Source: Synechococcus sp. CS-1332 (lineage in GTDB: Bacteria; Cyanobacteriota; Cyanobacteriia; PCC-6307; Cyanobiaceae). Taken from it: a stretch of DNA of 38,880 nucleotides. The notes under the pieces are model-generated. The model did not search any database and was not told the DNA's origin. It was given only the letters and a program-made list of their open reading frames with translations. The stretch is from positions 1-38,880 of the forward strand of contig NZ_JAHLYP010000028.1 of assembly GCF_025127995.1 (NCBI RefSeq). The letters run 5' to 3'. Within the stretch, counting starts at the first letter, position 1. The number at the start of each line of letters is the position of its first letter. This document shows positions 17,617 through 27,560 of the stretch, in pieces. The translations under genes and the position numbers were made by a program.

Positions 17617-17990
17617 GCAAAACCACCAGCCCCTACTGGAATCCGCTGGCGCCGGAGCAGGCGCACCACTGGCGCTGGCTGGAGGGCCTGGAGGGCCAGG
17701 TGCAGGAACTGGTGCTCAGCCACGATCAGGTCACCGGGGAACTCACCCGCCTCACCCGCTTCCTGCCAGGGGCCGACACCGCCGGATTCGGGGGCAAGGC
17801 CCACGACTTTGCCGAAGAGATCTTCATCGTCAGCGGGCGCCTGTTCGATGCGGCCTTCGGCCTGTGGCTGGAGACGGGGCACTACGCCAGTCGGCCGCCC
17901 GGGGAGGTGCATGGCCCCTTTCGCAGCGACGAGGGCTGCCTGGTGCTCGACATCTCCTTCCCCCAGCGAGGAGGGGAAGGATCGTCATGA
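17613..17990 (+). CDS. Small cupin-domain protein
   Basis: A 125-residue single-domain cupin of the kind seen in ChrR-like or anti-sigma-like cupins. A conserved-looking block FAEEIFIVSGRLFD gives the Glu and the strand of cupin motif 1, and PPGEVHGPF gives the histidine of motif 2. The first histidine pair of a classical HxH is replaced here (GKAHDFAEE has one His), so metal binding is likely but not certain. It begins with an ATG overlapping the hydrolase stop and ends overlapping by 6 bases with the convergent PNPOx-type gene. Confidence 0.82.
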   Translation: MSKTTSPYWNPLAPEQAHHWRWLEGLEGQVQELVLSHDQVTGELTRLTRFLPGADTAGFGGKAHDFAEEIFIVSGRLFDAAFGLWLETGHYASRPPGEVHGPFRSDEGCLVLDISFPQRGGEGSS

Positions 17991-18590
17991 GCGGGGCCGG
18001 CGCAGACCCTGGAGCTCATCCTCCAGCGCAGCGATCCGCTCCTGCAGCGGCCGCAGCTGGGCTTCCAGCTCCGCTGCCGTGAACCGGGGGGTGATGAACT
18101 GGGGGCAGTTCCAGTCGAAGGCCACCACCCGGATACGGAAGAGGCGCTCCACCTCCCCCGCAGCCTGAGCTCCCAGCTGCCCCGCCAGCTGAGGATCGGC
18201 AGCGAGCGGCACCACCTCGGCCTCGCCGTCGATCTTGAGTCGACGGCGGGCGGGGTAATCCATCAGGAACAGGGCCACCCGCGGGTCGCGGCGCAGATGG
18301 CCGGCGGTGAGCAACTGGCGATTGCCGCCGTAATCGGCGAAACCCAGGGTGCCCCCATCGAGCACCCGCAGGAACCCCACCGGCCCGCCCCGGTGCTGCA
18401 GGTAGGGGGCACCCGCTTCGGTGAGGCTGGCCAGATAGAAACTGTCGCGGGTGCTGATGAAGGCGATCTCCCTGGCGCTGAGCTGATCGGGCTCCGAGGC
18501 CGGTGGCGGCCCGTGGCTCTGGCCGTAGGAGGCGAGCTGGGCCCCCAGGACGGCGGGGGTGAGGTGGCGATGCAGGTAGTGCTGGCTCAT
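17985..18590 (-). CDS. Pyridoxamine-5'-phosphate-oxidase-fold (split-barrel flavin-binding) protein
   Basis: A 201-residue protein with a PNPOx-like split barrel: AFISTRDSFYLASL, HRGGPVGFLRVLDG, LGFADYGGNRQ and the C-terminal strand KIDGEAEVV. Such proteins bind FMN or F420 and act as oxidoreductases. The region about 165-200 is helical with leucine/glutamate heptads (ELEAQLRPLQERIAALEDELQGL), which could mediate dimerisation. It starts 15 bases after the GST stop, so GST and this gene are probably one transcript controlled from the shared GST/TetR spacer. Substrate unknown. Confidence 0.87.
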   Translation of the reverse strand: MSQHYLHRHLTPAVLGAQLASYGQSHGPPPASEPDQLSAREIAFISTRDSFYLASLTEAGAPYLQHRGGPVGFLRVLDGGTLGFADYGGNRQLLTAGHLRRDPRVALFLMDYPARRRLKIDGEAEVVPLAADPQLAGQLGAQAAGEVERLFRIRVVAFDWNCPQFITPRFTAAELEAQLRPLQERIAALEDELQGLRRPRS

Positions 18591-18605
18591 GGGTGGAAGC
18601 TCCGC

Positions 18606-19211
18606 TCAGGCCTCCAGGCCCTTCATCCCCACATAGCCCGGCAGTGCCTGGATCCGACCGATCCAGGCGCGAACGTTGGGATAGGGGGCCAGATCGATCC
18701 CCCCATCTCCCGCCAGCGCCACATAGGGGAACACGGCGATGTCGGCGATGGTGGGGCGCTCCAGCTCCAGCCAGGGCCGATCGGCCAGGTGCCGCTCCAG
18801 CTGATCGAGGATGAAGGCGGCCTTCTCGCTGGCCCGCTCGATCGAGATCGACGTCACGCCGAACAGGTGGTGCAGCCGGGCATTTTCGGGGCCCTGGCGC
18901 ACCTCGCCGGCGGCGGTGGAAAGCCAGCGCACCACGCGGGCCTGAGCGAGGGGATCGGCGGGCAGCCACTGGCCATCCCCCTGGCGCGCGGCCAGATAGA
19001 AGAGGATCGCCTGGGCGTCGCCAAGGGTGGTGCCGTCCTCCTCCAGCACGGGCACCTGGCCAAAGGGATTGAGCGCCAGGAAGGCGGGCGACTTGTGCTC
19101 GCCGGCCATCAGATCGACGCGAACCCATGTGAAGGGGACGCCGAGCAGTTCGAGCAGCAGGCGCACCTTGTAGCTGTTGCCGGAGAGTTCATGGCCGTGA
19201 AGCTTGATCAT
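18606..19211 (-). CDS. Glutathione S-transferase
   Basis: A 201-residue GST. The N-terminal thioredoxin-like domain (about 1-80) has ELSGNSYKVRLLLELL, NPFGQVPVLEED with its cis-proline, and DAQAILFYLA, the glutathione-contact serine/aspartate region. The all-helical C-terminal domain has PTIADIAVFPYVAL, the conserved folding motif. The likely catalytic residue is the Ser of SGNSY. It conjugates or reduces electrophiles with glutathione. Divergent from the TetR gene; the shared spacer carries two palindromes that probably bind that regulator. Confidence 0.93.
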   Translation of the reverse strand: MIKLHGHELSGNSYKVRLLLELLGVPFTWVRVDLMAGEHKSPAFLALNPFGQVPVLEEDGTTLGDAQAILFYLAARQGDGQWLPADPLAQARVVRWLSTAAGEVRQGPENARLHHLFGVTSISIERASEKAAFILDQLERHLADRPWLELERPTIADIAVFPYVALAGDGGIDLAPYPNVRAWIGRIQALPGYVGMKGLEA

Positions 19212-19256
19212 GACGTCGAAAGCGAGAGGAGGGAAGGAACCGGAGCCCGACGGCGC

Positions 19257-19270
19257 AGACAGACCTGTCT
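19257..19270. promoter_or_regulatory. Operator-like palindrome 1 (AGAC-N6-GTCT)
   Basis: Sequence AGACAGACCTGTCT is an inverted repeat of AGACAG and CTGTCT with a 2-base centre; the palindrome also extends by one C:G pair on each side (19256 and 19271). It lies between the GST and TetR start codons, the expected place for autoregulation by the TetR protein. Binding is inferred. Confidence 0.6.
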
Positions 19271-19287
19271 GACCAAATAAAAGTAGC

Positions 19288-19301
19288 AGACCTTTCTGTC
19301 T
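19288..19301. promoter_or_regulatory. Operator-like palindrome 2 (AGAC-N6-GTCT)
   Basis: AGACCTTTCTGTCT has the same AGAC and GTCT half-sites at the same 6-base spacing as the palindrome 31 bases away (centre to centre, about three helical turns). The inner bases do not pair. Two equally spaced copies on one helical face would suit cooperative binding by a TetR dimer pair. Confidence 0.5.
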
Positions 19302-19335
19302 AGTGCGCTAGGGTCAAAACAGTTCATCCGGGTCC

Positions 19336-19944
19336 ATGTCCGCAAGCAGCGCCGCCAACAGGTCCTCCGCCAAGCGGGACGCGCTGCTGGACACCGCCGA
19401 GGAACTCTTCACCCGGCAGGGCTATAGGGCCGTGGGCATCGACACGGTGCTGGCCCAGGCCGGGGTGGCCAAGATGACCCTCTACAAGCACTTCAAGTCG
19501 AAGGAGGAGCTGATCGCCGCTGTCCTTGAGCAGCGGGGCAGCGCCATTGCCGCGGCCCTGGCCGAGCGCATCGCCGCCGCGCCGGGGGGGCCCAGGCAGC
19601 GCCTCCTGGCCGTGTTCGACTGGCTGGCGGAAGCCGTTCGCTCGCCGGAGTTCCACGGTTGCCTGTTCATCAAGGCCGCCAGCGAGTACCCCGCGCCGGA
19701 GGATCTGCCGCGCCAGGCGGCAGAGGCCTTCAAGGACAGTTGCCGCCAGCTGCTGGAAGGGCTCTGCCGCGATCTCGCTGTTGCAGACCCCGAGGCTCTG
19801 GCCCGTCAGCTGCACCTGTTGCTCGAAGGCACGCTGGTGATGGCCTTCCTGCAGCGGAATCCCCAGGCCGCCAGCGATGCCCGCCGGGCCGCCGAGACCC
19901 TGCTGGCCGCCACGCTGAAGATCCCTCAAGAGCGCAGGCCATGA
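19336..19944 (+). CDS. TetR/AcrR-family transcriptional regulator
   Basis: A 202-residue regulator. The DNA-binding helix-turn-helix spans about residues 13-60 (LLDTAEELFTRQGYRAVGID, then AKMTLYKHFKSKEELI with the conserved TLYKHF turn). The remainder is the helical ligand-binding domain; the segment EFHGCLFIKAASE contains a cysteine that could sense electrophiles or oxidants, as in related regulators. Divergent from the GST gene, with two AGAC-N6-GTCT palindromes in the spacer, so I infer repression of GST-PNPOx and of itself. Its stop lies 10 bases before an ATG in the kdpA frame and 112 bases before the kdpA start I prefer; read-through into kdp is possible. Confidence 0.93.
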   Translation: MSASSAANRSSAKRDALLDTAEELFTRQGYRAVGIDTVLAQAGVAKMTLYKHFKSKEELIAAVLEQRGSAIAAALAERIAAAPGGPRQRLLAVFDWLAEAVRSPEFHGCLFIKAASEYPAPEDLPRQAAEAFKDSCRQLLEGLCRDLAVADPEALARQLHLLLEGTLVMAFLQRNPQAASDARRAAETLLAATLKIPQERRP

Positions 19945-20056
19945 ACAGCGGCTGATGACCGGCCCTGCCTGGGGCCTCCCTCTCCCCTGCCATTCGTCAG
20001 TTGCGGCAGCCCCCTCTCCGGCAGGACTGTGGGCGCGACTGCAGGACAGCCTTCCC

Positions 20057-21727
20057 ATGCTCCCCTGGTTCCTGGCCGCCCTCACCCTGACGGTGGCGGT
20101 GCTGACGGCCTTTCCCCTGGGCCGCCACCTCTGGCAGGTCTTTGACGATCGCCCGCAGCCCGCCTGGGACCCCTGGCTGCTGCCGCTGGAAACGGCGCTG
20201 TTGCGCTGGATCGGTGACCGTGGCCAGCCTGCGGCCAACGCTTGGGCCTATCTGCAGCCCCTGCTGGTCGCCAATGCCTGCTTCGGCGGCCTGGCCTACG
20301 TGCTGCTGGCCTTCCAACCCGCCTGGCTGAATCCCCTGGGATGGCCGGGTTTGCGCTGGGACCTGGCCCTGCACACCACCCTCTCCTTCCTCACCAACAC
20401 AGACCAGCAGCACCTCGTGCCCGAGCAGAGTCTGGGCAGCTTCGTGCAGCTGGGGGTGATCCAGTTCCTGATGTTCGTCTCGGCGGCCAGCGGCCTGGCC
20501 GTGGGTTTCGCGGTGATCCGGGGCCTGTGCGGCCTGCCCCTGGGCAACTTCCATCGCCAGCTGGTTCGCTCCCTCACCCGGGTGCTGATCCCCGGCAGCC
20601 TCCTGCTCGCCCTGCTGCTGCTGTTCTGCGGTGTGCCGATGACCCTGGCCGATCCCCTGCGGATCACCACCCTGGAGGGGGGCAGCCAACTGCTGATCCG
20701 TGGCCCGGTGGCCCTGTTCGAAGCGATCAAGCAACTGGGTGAGAACGGTGGCGGCTTCTACGGGGCCAACTCCGCCCACCCCTTCGAGAACCCCAACGGA
20801 CTGACCAACCTGGTGAGCACCTGGGCGATGGTCGCCATCCCGGCCGCCAGCATCGACGCCTTCGGGCGTTTTCTCGGCAACCGGCGCCAGAGCACCTTGT
20901 TGCTGCTGCTGGTCACGGCGCTGATCGCCGTGGGAGCCGCCGTCGCGATGGCGGCCGAGCAGGGGGGCAACCCGGCCCTGGCGGCCTGGCTCAGCGGCCC
21001 GAACCTGGAGGGCAAGGAGCTGCGCTTCGGTGCCGGGCTGACGGCGTTCTGGGCCGTTCTCAGCACCGGCTCGATGACGGGTGCCGTCAACGGCGCCATG
21101 GACTCGATGCTGCCGCTCTCCAACCTGGTGGCCCTGTTCAACCTGTTCCTGCAGGTGCTGTTCGGTGGCCAGGGCATCGGCATCGCCTACCTGCTGGTGT
21201 TCATGGTGCTGGCGGTGTTCCTCACCGGACTGATGGTGGGCCGGACCCCGGAGTTCCTCGGCCGCAAGGTGGAGAAGGCGGAGGTGGTGTGGAGCAGCCT
21301 GATCCTGCTGATCCATCCGGTGTTCGTGCTGCTGCCGGCAGCTCTCACCATGGCGGGAGCCACGGACCTGGCGGGGATCAGCAACCCCGGTCCCCACGGC
21401 ATCAGCCAGGTGGTGTACGAGTACGCCTCGGCGACGGCCAACAACGGCAGCGGCATGGAGGGCCTGGGCGACGGCAGCCTCTGGTGGAACCTCAGCGCCA
21501 GCCTCAGCCTGGTGGGTGGCCGCTACCTGCCGATCGCCGCCCTGGTGCTGCTGGCCGATGGCTATGCCCGCAAGCCGGCGCTGCCGCCGGGTCCCGGCAC
21601 CCTCGCCACCGACACCACCCTGTTCACGGGGGTGCTGGCCGTGGTGCTGCTGATCCTCGGCGCCCTCACCTTCTTCCCCGTGCTCGCCCTCGGTCCGATC
21701 GCCGACGCCTTGGTGCTGGCGGGCTGA
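20057..21727 (+). CDS. kdpA: Potassium-transporting ATPase subunit KdpA
   Basis: The channel-like, K+-selecting subunit of the KdpFABC pump in the cytoplasmic membrane. The 556 residues are almost all hydrophobic helices. The four selectivity-filter regions are recognisable: [44 protein letters not shown] and [13 protein letters not shown]. The ATG at 20057 (MLPWFLAAL) was chosen because it gives the usual family length; an in-frame ATG at 19955, only 10 bases after the TetR stop, would add 34 residues without family resemblance. First gene of the kdp operon. Confidence 0.96.
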   Translation: MLPWFLAALTLTVAVLTAFPLGRHLWQVFDDRPQPAWDPWLLPLETALLRWIGDRGQPAANAWAYLQPLLVANACFGGLAYVLLAFQPAWLNPLGWPGLRWDLALHTTLSFLTNTDQQHLVPEQSLGSFVQLGVIQFLMFVSAASGLAVGFAVIRGLCGLPLGNFHRQLVRSLTRVLIPGSLLLALLLLFCGVPMTLADPLRITTLEGGSQLLIRGPVALFEAIKQLGENGGGFYGANSAHPFENPNGLTNLVSTWAMVAIPAASIDAFGRFLGNRRQSTLLLLLVTALIAVGAAVAMAAEQGGNPALAAWLSGPNLEGKELRFGAGLTAFWAVLSTGSMTGAVNGAMDSMLPLSNLVALFNLFLQVLFGGQGIGIAYLLVFMVLAVFLTGLMVGRTPEFLGRKVEKAEVVWSSLILLIHPVFVLLPAALTMAGATDLAGISNPGPHGISQVVYEYASATANNGSGMEGLGDGSLWWNLSASLSLVGGRYLPIAALVLLADGYARKPALPPGPGTLATDTTLFTGVLAVVLLILGALTFFPVLALGPIADALVLAG

Positions 21728-21776
21728 TCGCCGCGCTGCCCGTCCCGTCACTCCCCATCGCCCCACGACTGCTCCG

Positions 21777-23876
<2,100 letters not shown>

Positions 23877-23916
23877 GCTGCGGCTCGCCCCATCCCCTTT
23901 TCAGCCCCCCTTTCCG

Positions 23917-24105
23917 ATGGATCTGCTCAAGCGACCGCTGTTCTGGCTTCCCCTGCTGCTCGCCGCCGGCACGGTGCTGCTCGCCCCCCTGCAGCGGGGC
24001 CGGCTGGACAGCCTCCAGAGCCATGCCCTGGCCCTGCTGATCAGCGTCACCCTGGCCCTCTCGGCCTATCTGTTCACCGCCATGGTTCGCCCGGAGAAAT
24101 TCTGA
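23917..24105 (+). CDS. kdpF: KdpF/KdpG-like small membrane protein between kdpB and kdpC
   Basis: A 62-residue protein with two hydrophobic helices (about 8-21 and 34-53). The second half ends ALSAYLFTAMVRPEKF, a good match to the single helix and terminal R-P-E-K/R-F signature of KdpF, which stabilises the pump. The N-terminal helix is extra compared with the 29-residue E. coli KdpF. From memory, cyanobacterial kdp operons such as that of Anabaena carry an additional gene in this slot named kdpG; this gene occupies that place. Its stop overlaps the kdpC start (TGATG), so it is co-translated with kdpC. Confidence 0.75.
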   Translation: MDLLKRPLFWLPLLLAAGTVLLAPLQRGRLDSLQSHALALLISVTLALSAYLFTAMVRPEKF

Positions 24106-24677
24106 TGAACGCCCTCTCCCGACTCGGCCAGGGGCTGCGCCTCACCCTGGCGCTCTGGCTGCTCACCGTCGTGGTGATCACCCTGCCGATGCTGGGCCTG
24201 GCCCGCCTGGTCGCCCCCCAGCAGGCCGAGGGCAGCCTGGTGCGTGCCGGCGGCCGCGTGGTGGGCTCGTCCCTGGTCGGGCAGGCCTTCACGAGCGATC
24301 GCTACCTTCAGGGCCGACCCAGCGCCGTGGCCTACGGCAGCGGCGATCCGCCCAGCTCCGGCCCCAGCAACCTGGCCCCGGGCAACCCCGCTCTGGCCCG
24401 GCGGGTCGCGGCGGACGCCGCCGCCTGGGCCTCCCGGGGTGTGGCCAGGCCCGCAGCCGATCTGCTCACCAGCTCCGGTTCGGGCCTCGACCCCGACATC
24501 AGCCTTGAAGCCGCCAGGCAACAGTTGCCGCGGATCGCCGTGGCCCGCCAGTTGCCACCCGAGCGGCTGGAAGCCCTGCTGCAACGCCAGACCCATCGGC
24601 CGTTGCTGGGCCTGGCGAGGCCCCCGCTGGTGAATGTGCTGGCCTTCAATCTCGCCCTCGATCAGCTGGTTCCTTGA
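24105..24677 (+). CDS. kdpC: Potassium-transporting ATPase subunit KdpC
   Basis: A 190-residue single-span membrane protein, the accessory subunit that stabilises KdpA-KdpB and raises ATP affinity. One N-terminal helix (about residues 14-37), then SSLVGQAFTSDRYLQGRPSA, SNLAPGNPAL and the C-terminal VNVLAFNLALD, all conserved KdpC landmarks. The family's usual SNLGPTN is changed to SNLAPGN. Overlaps kdpF at its start and the kdpD-like gene at its end. Confidence 0.95.
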   Translation: MNALSRLGQGLRLTLALWLLTVVVITLPMLGLARLVAPQQAEGSLVRAGGRVVGSSLVGQAFTSDRYLQGRPSAVAYGSGDPPSSGPSNLAPGNPALARRVAADAAAWASRGVARPAADLLTSSGSGLDPDISLEAARQQLPRIAVARQLPPERLEALLQRQTHRPLLGLARPPLVNVLAFNLALDQLVP

Positions 24678-25768
24678 TCCGCTCCAGCCGCGGCCGCGGC
24701 CGCCACAAGGTGTTCATCGGCATGGCCCCCGGCGTGGGCAAGACCTGCCGCATGCTCCAGGAGGGACGGGAGCTGCTCAAGCAGGGCGTCGACGTGGTGA
24801 TCGGCTTGCTGGAAACCCACGGCCGGCAGGAAACCATCCGCCAGGCCGAGGGACTCGAGCAGGTGCCGCGGAAACAACTGCTGTATCAGGACGTGGCCCT
24901 GGAGGAGCTGGATGTGGCCGCCGTGCTGCAGCGACGGCCCCAGCTGGTGCTGGTGGACGAGCTGGCCCACACCAACATCCCGGGCAGCGAACGCCAGAAG
25001 CGCTGGCAGGACGTGGAGGCCCTGCTGCTTTCGGGCCTGGACGTGTACTCCACCCTCAACATCCAGCACCTGGAGAGCCTCAACGATCTGGTGGCCGGGC
25101 TCACTGGGGTGGTGGTGCGCGAGCGGATTCCCAACCGGGTGCTGGAGCAGGCCGATGAGGTGGTGCTGGTGGATGTCACCCCCGAGACCCTCCAGGAGCG
25201 CCTCAAGGAGGGGAAGGTCTATGCGCCGGAGAAAGTCGACCAGGCCCTGGCCAACTTTTTCCAGCGCCGCCACCTGGTGGCACTGCGGGAGCTGTCGCTG
25301 CGGGAGGTGGCCGACCGGGTGGAGGAGGAGGAGCCCACGGCCTCGGGCCTGCGGGAGCGGGTGATGGTGTGCCTGTCCACCTACCCGAGTGCGCTGCGGT
25401 TGCTGCGGCGGGCCGCCCGCCTGGCCAGCACCATGGATGCGCCGCTGCTGGCGCTGACCATCCAGGATCCCGGCCGGTTCCTCAGCAAGGAGGACAGCCT
25501 GATGCTCGAGGAATGCACCACCCTCTGCCAGGACGTGGGCGGCACGTTCATGCGCATCGAAAGCGCCGACGTTCTCGGCACCATCGCCCGGGTGGCCCGC
25601 GAGCGGCGCATCACCCAGATCGTGCTGGGTCAGAGCCTGCGCTCCCGCTGGCAGGCGCTGCTGCGCCGACCGATCTCGGAACGGCTGCAGCAACTGCTGC
25701 GGGGCCTCAACATCGATCTGCATCTGATCTCCGACAGCTCGCTGCCGGCAGGCACCGAGGATCGATGA
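24674..25768 (+). CDS. kdpD: Truncated KdpD: cytoplasmic sensor half only (KdpD domain plus Usp domain)
   Basis: A 364-residue protein starting at a TTG that overlaps the kdpC stop (TTGA). Residues about 11-215 are the KdpD N-terminal domain with Walker A GMAPGVGKT (16-24), the block LLETHGRQET, VLVDELAHTN, and STLNIQHLESLNDLV. Residues about 226-355 are the universal-stress-protein-like domain (VMVCLSTYPSALRLLRRAARLAS, ITQIVLGQS). The four-helix membrane part, GAF and histidine kinase of full-length KdpD (about 895 residues in E. coli) are absent. The stop overlaps the start of a separate histidine kinase gene (ATGA), which supplies the missing half. Truncated KdpD is known in cyanobacteria (Anabaena). 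Confidence 0.93.
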   Translation: MIRSSRGRGRHKVFIGMAPGVGKTCRMLQEGRELLKQGVDVVIGLLETHGRQETIRQAEGLEQVPRKQLLYQDVALEELDVAAVLQRRPQLVLVDELAHTNIPGSERQKRWQDVEALLLSGLDVYSTLNIQHLESLNDLVAGLTGVVVRERIPNRVLEQADEVVLVDVTPETLQERLKEGKVYAPEKVDQALANFFQRRHLVALRELSLREVADRVEEEEPTASGLRERVMVCLSTYPSALRLLRRAARLASTMDAPLLALTIQDPGRFLSKEDSLMLEECTTLCQDVGGTFMRIESADVLGTIARVARERRITQIVLGQSLRSRWQALLRRPISERLQQLLRGLNIDLHLISDSSLPAGTEDR

Positions 25769-26838
25769 CTTCGGGCGCCCCGGCGGGAGACAAGGTCCGG
25801 CTCACGCGGGTGGCCCGATCGCCGGGGCCCCTCTGGGCACTCACCGTCCTGATCCTGCTGCTGGAGCTGGCCTCCCCCCCGCGGGTCGTGTTCGGCTACC
25901 TCTACGTGATTCCGCTGGTGATCGGGGCGCCACACCGCAACCGGCCCCAGGCCCTGGGATTTCTGACGCTCTGCTGCTCGCTCACCCTGCTGAATCTGGT
26001 GGTGCCCCTGCGGGATCCCGACTGGATGGCCGTGCTGATCGATCGCCTGCTGGTGTGCATCGCCCTGACGCTGACCACCTTCCTCTGCCTGCACAACCGC
26101 CATCTGCTGCGCCAGCAAGTGGACCTGGAGGTCCAGCTGGCCCAGGCCGATCTGCGCAGGGATGTGATCGCCACCCTCGCCCACGACCTCAAGACCCCCG
26201 TGCTGGGCACGATCGCCACGGCTCGGATGCTGGCGCTGGAGGCCGATGCGACGGCGGGAAGCCTGCTGGAACGGGGCGTGGCGGCCATCCTGGCCAGCCA
26301 GGAGCGGAGCCTGCGGCTGATCGAGGATCTGCTGCGCCTGTTCCGGGCCGATCAGGAGGGACTGCAACTGCAACCGGAAGCCTGCGATCTGGGCCGCCTC
26401 GCCAACGAGGCGATCGCAGCGGTGGGGGCGATTGCCCGTGAGCGGTCGGTGACACTGATCCAGAGACAACCCACCGGATCGCAGCCCCTCACCTTGCCGG
26501 GGGATGCCAGCGGGCTGCGCCGGCTGCTGGAGAACCTGCTGCTCAACGCCATCAACCACAGCCTGCGGGGCGAGCGGGTCTGGATCGACCTGCAGCGGCT
26601 GCCGTCCCAGCTGGTGGTGACCGTGAGCGACCGGGGCCGGGGCTTCCCCGAAGCGAGCCTGCCCCACCTGTTCGAGCGCTTCTACCAGAGCGATCCAGAA
26701 CAACGGGGCAGCGGGCTCGGCCTCTACCTGTCCCGCCAGATCACAGAAGCCCACGGGGGCAGCATCCAGGCCCGCAACCTGCCCTCGGGGGGGGCCAGCC
26801 TGGAGGTGGTGTTGCCGCTGCCGGAGCACGGACCCTGA
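25765..26838 (+). CDS. Membrane histidine kinase encoded next to truncated KdpD
   Basis: A 357-residue sensor kinase. Residues about 22-108 contain three or four hydrophobic segments (for example LWALTVLILLLELA and LTLTTFLCLH); a short coiled linker leads to the H-box TLAHDLKTPV (His140), HisKA class. The ATPase domain has the N-box ENLLLNAINHS, G1 DRGRGF (289-294), F-box-like HLFERFYQSD and G2 GSGLGL (315-320). It has no PAS or GAF domain. ATG overlaps the stop of the kdpD-like gene and its own stop overlaps the response regulator start. Together with the KdpD half it reconstitutes the domain set of full KdpD in two polypeptides. Confidence 0.93.
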   Translation: MTSGAPAGDKVRLTRVARSPGPLWALTVLILLLELASPPRVVFGYLYVIPLVIGAPHRNRPQALGFLTLCCSLTLLNLVVPLRDPDWMAVLIDRLLVCIALTLTTFLCLHNRHLLRQQVDLEVQLAQADLRRDVIATLAHDLKTPVLGTIATARMLALEADATAGSLLERGVAAILASQERSLRLIEDLLRLFRADQEGLQLQPEACDLGRLANEAIAAVGAIARERSVTLIQRQPTGSQPLTLPGDASGLRRLLENLLLNAINHSLRGERVWIDLQRLPSQLVVTVSDRGRGFPEASLPHLFERFYQSDPEQRGSGLGLYLSRQITEAHGGSIQARNLPSGGASLEVVLPLPEHGP

Positions 26839-27464
26839 TGCGCGTGCTGATGATCGAGGACGACGAGGCCTTCCGGGTGGGGATCGAAGCGTTCCTGCTG
26901 CGCCTGCCGGCAGTCACCGCCGTCCGGGCCGTGAGTGACGGGGAGCAGGGGCTGGAGGCCCTCGCGGCCGCCAGCGCCGACGTCGTGATCCTCGACATCG
27001 GCCTGCCCGGCCTGGGGGGCCTGGAGACCTGCCGGCGGATCAGCGACGACCACAACCTGCCGGTGCTGATCCTCACCAGCCAGGAGGACGGCTGCTGGGT
27101 TCAGCGGCTCTGGGATGCCGGAGCCAGCGGCTACCTGCACAAGGCCGAGGCCCTGACGCGGCTGGAGACAGCCCTGGCCAGCCTGGAGCAGGGAGCCAGC
27201 TGGTGGGACCGCTCCGCCACCCGGGCCCTCCGCACCCGCGAGACCCCGGCGGACAGCACTTCCGCTGAGACGTCCCTGGCCCTGCTGACCCCACGGGAGC
27301 GGCAGGTGCTGGCTGCCATGGCCGGCGGGCTCACCAACCGAGAGATCGCCACCAGCCTCGGCCTGGGCACCGGCACGGTGAGGGTCTATCTGCACACCAT
27401 CTTTCAGAAGCTGCAGGTGAGCAACCGCACCCAGGCGGTGCTCAAGTTTCTTCAGCCGGGCTGA
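26838..27464 (+). CDS. NarL/FixJ-type response regulator at the end of the kdp operon
   Basis: A 208-residue response regulator. The receiver has acidic pocket D8-D9 (IEDDEA), phospho-acceptor Asp53 in ILDIGLPG, the Thr of LILTSQ and Lys of YLHKAEA. The C-terminal LuxR/GerE helix-turn-helix begins LLTPRERQVLAAMAGGLTNREIATSLGL and ends with VRVYLHTIFQKL. The classical KdpE is OmpR-class with a winged helix; this one is not. ATG overlaps the kinase stop. I infer it regulates kdp transcription in response to the split KdpD-kinase pair, but there is no direct sequence evidence for its target. Confidence 0.94.
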   Translation: MRVLMIEDDEAFRVGIEAFLLRLPAVTAVRAVSDGEQGLEALAAASADVVILDIGLPGLGGLETCRRISDDHNLPVLILTSQEDGCWVQRLWDAGASGYLHKAEALTRLETALASLEQGASWWDRSATRALRTRETPADSTSAETSLALLTPRERQVLAAMAGGLTNREIATSLGLGTGTVRVYLHTIFQKLQVSNRTQAVLKFLQPG

Positions 27465-27560
27465 TCGACAGGCCGCCGCCCCTTGCAACTGTTCGCACCC
27501 GATGGGTGCCCGCCGGCACCCCTCTGCCTAGTCTCCCGGCAACGCTCCTCTCCACCTTCG

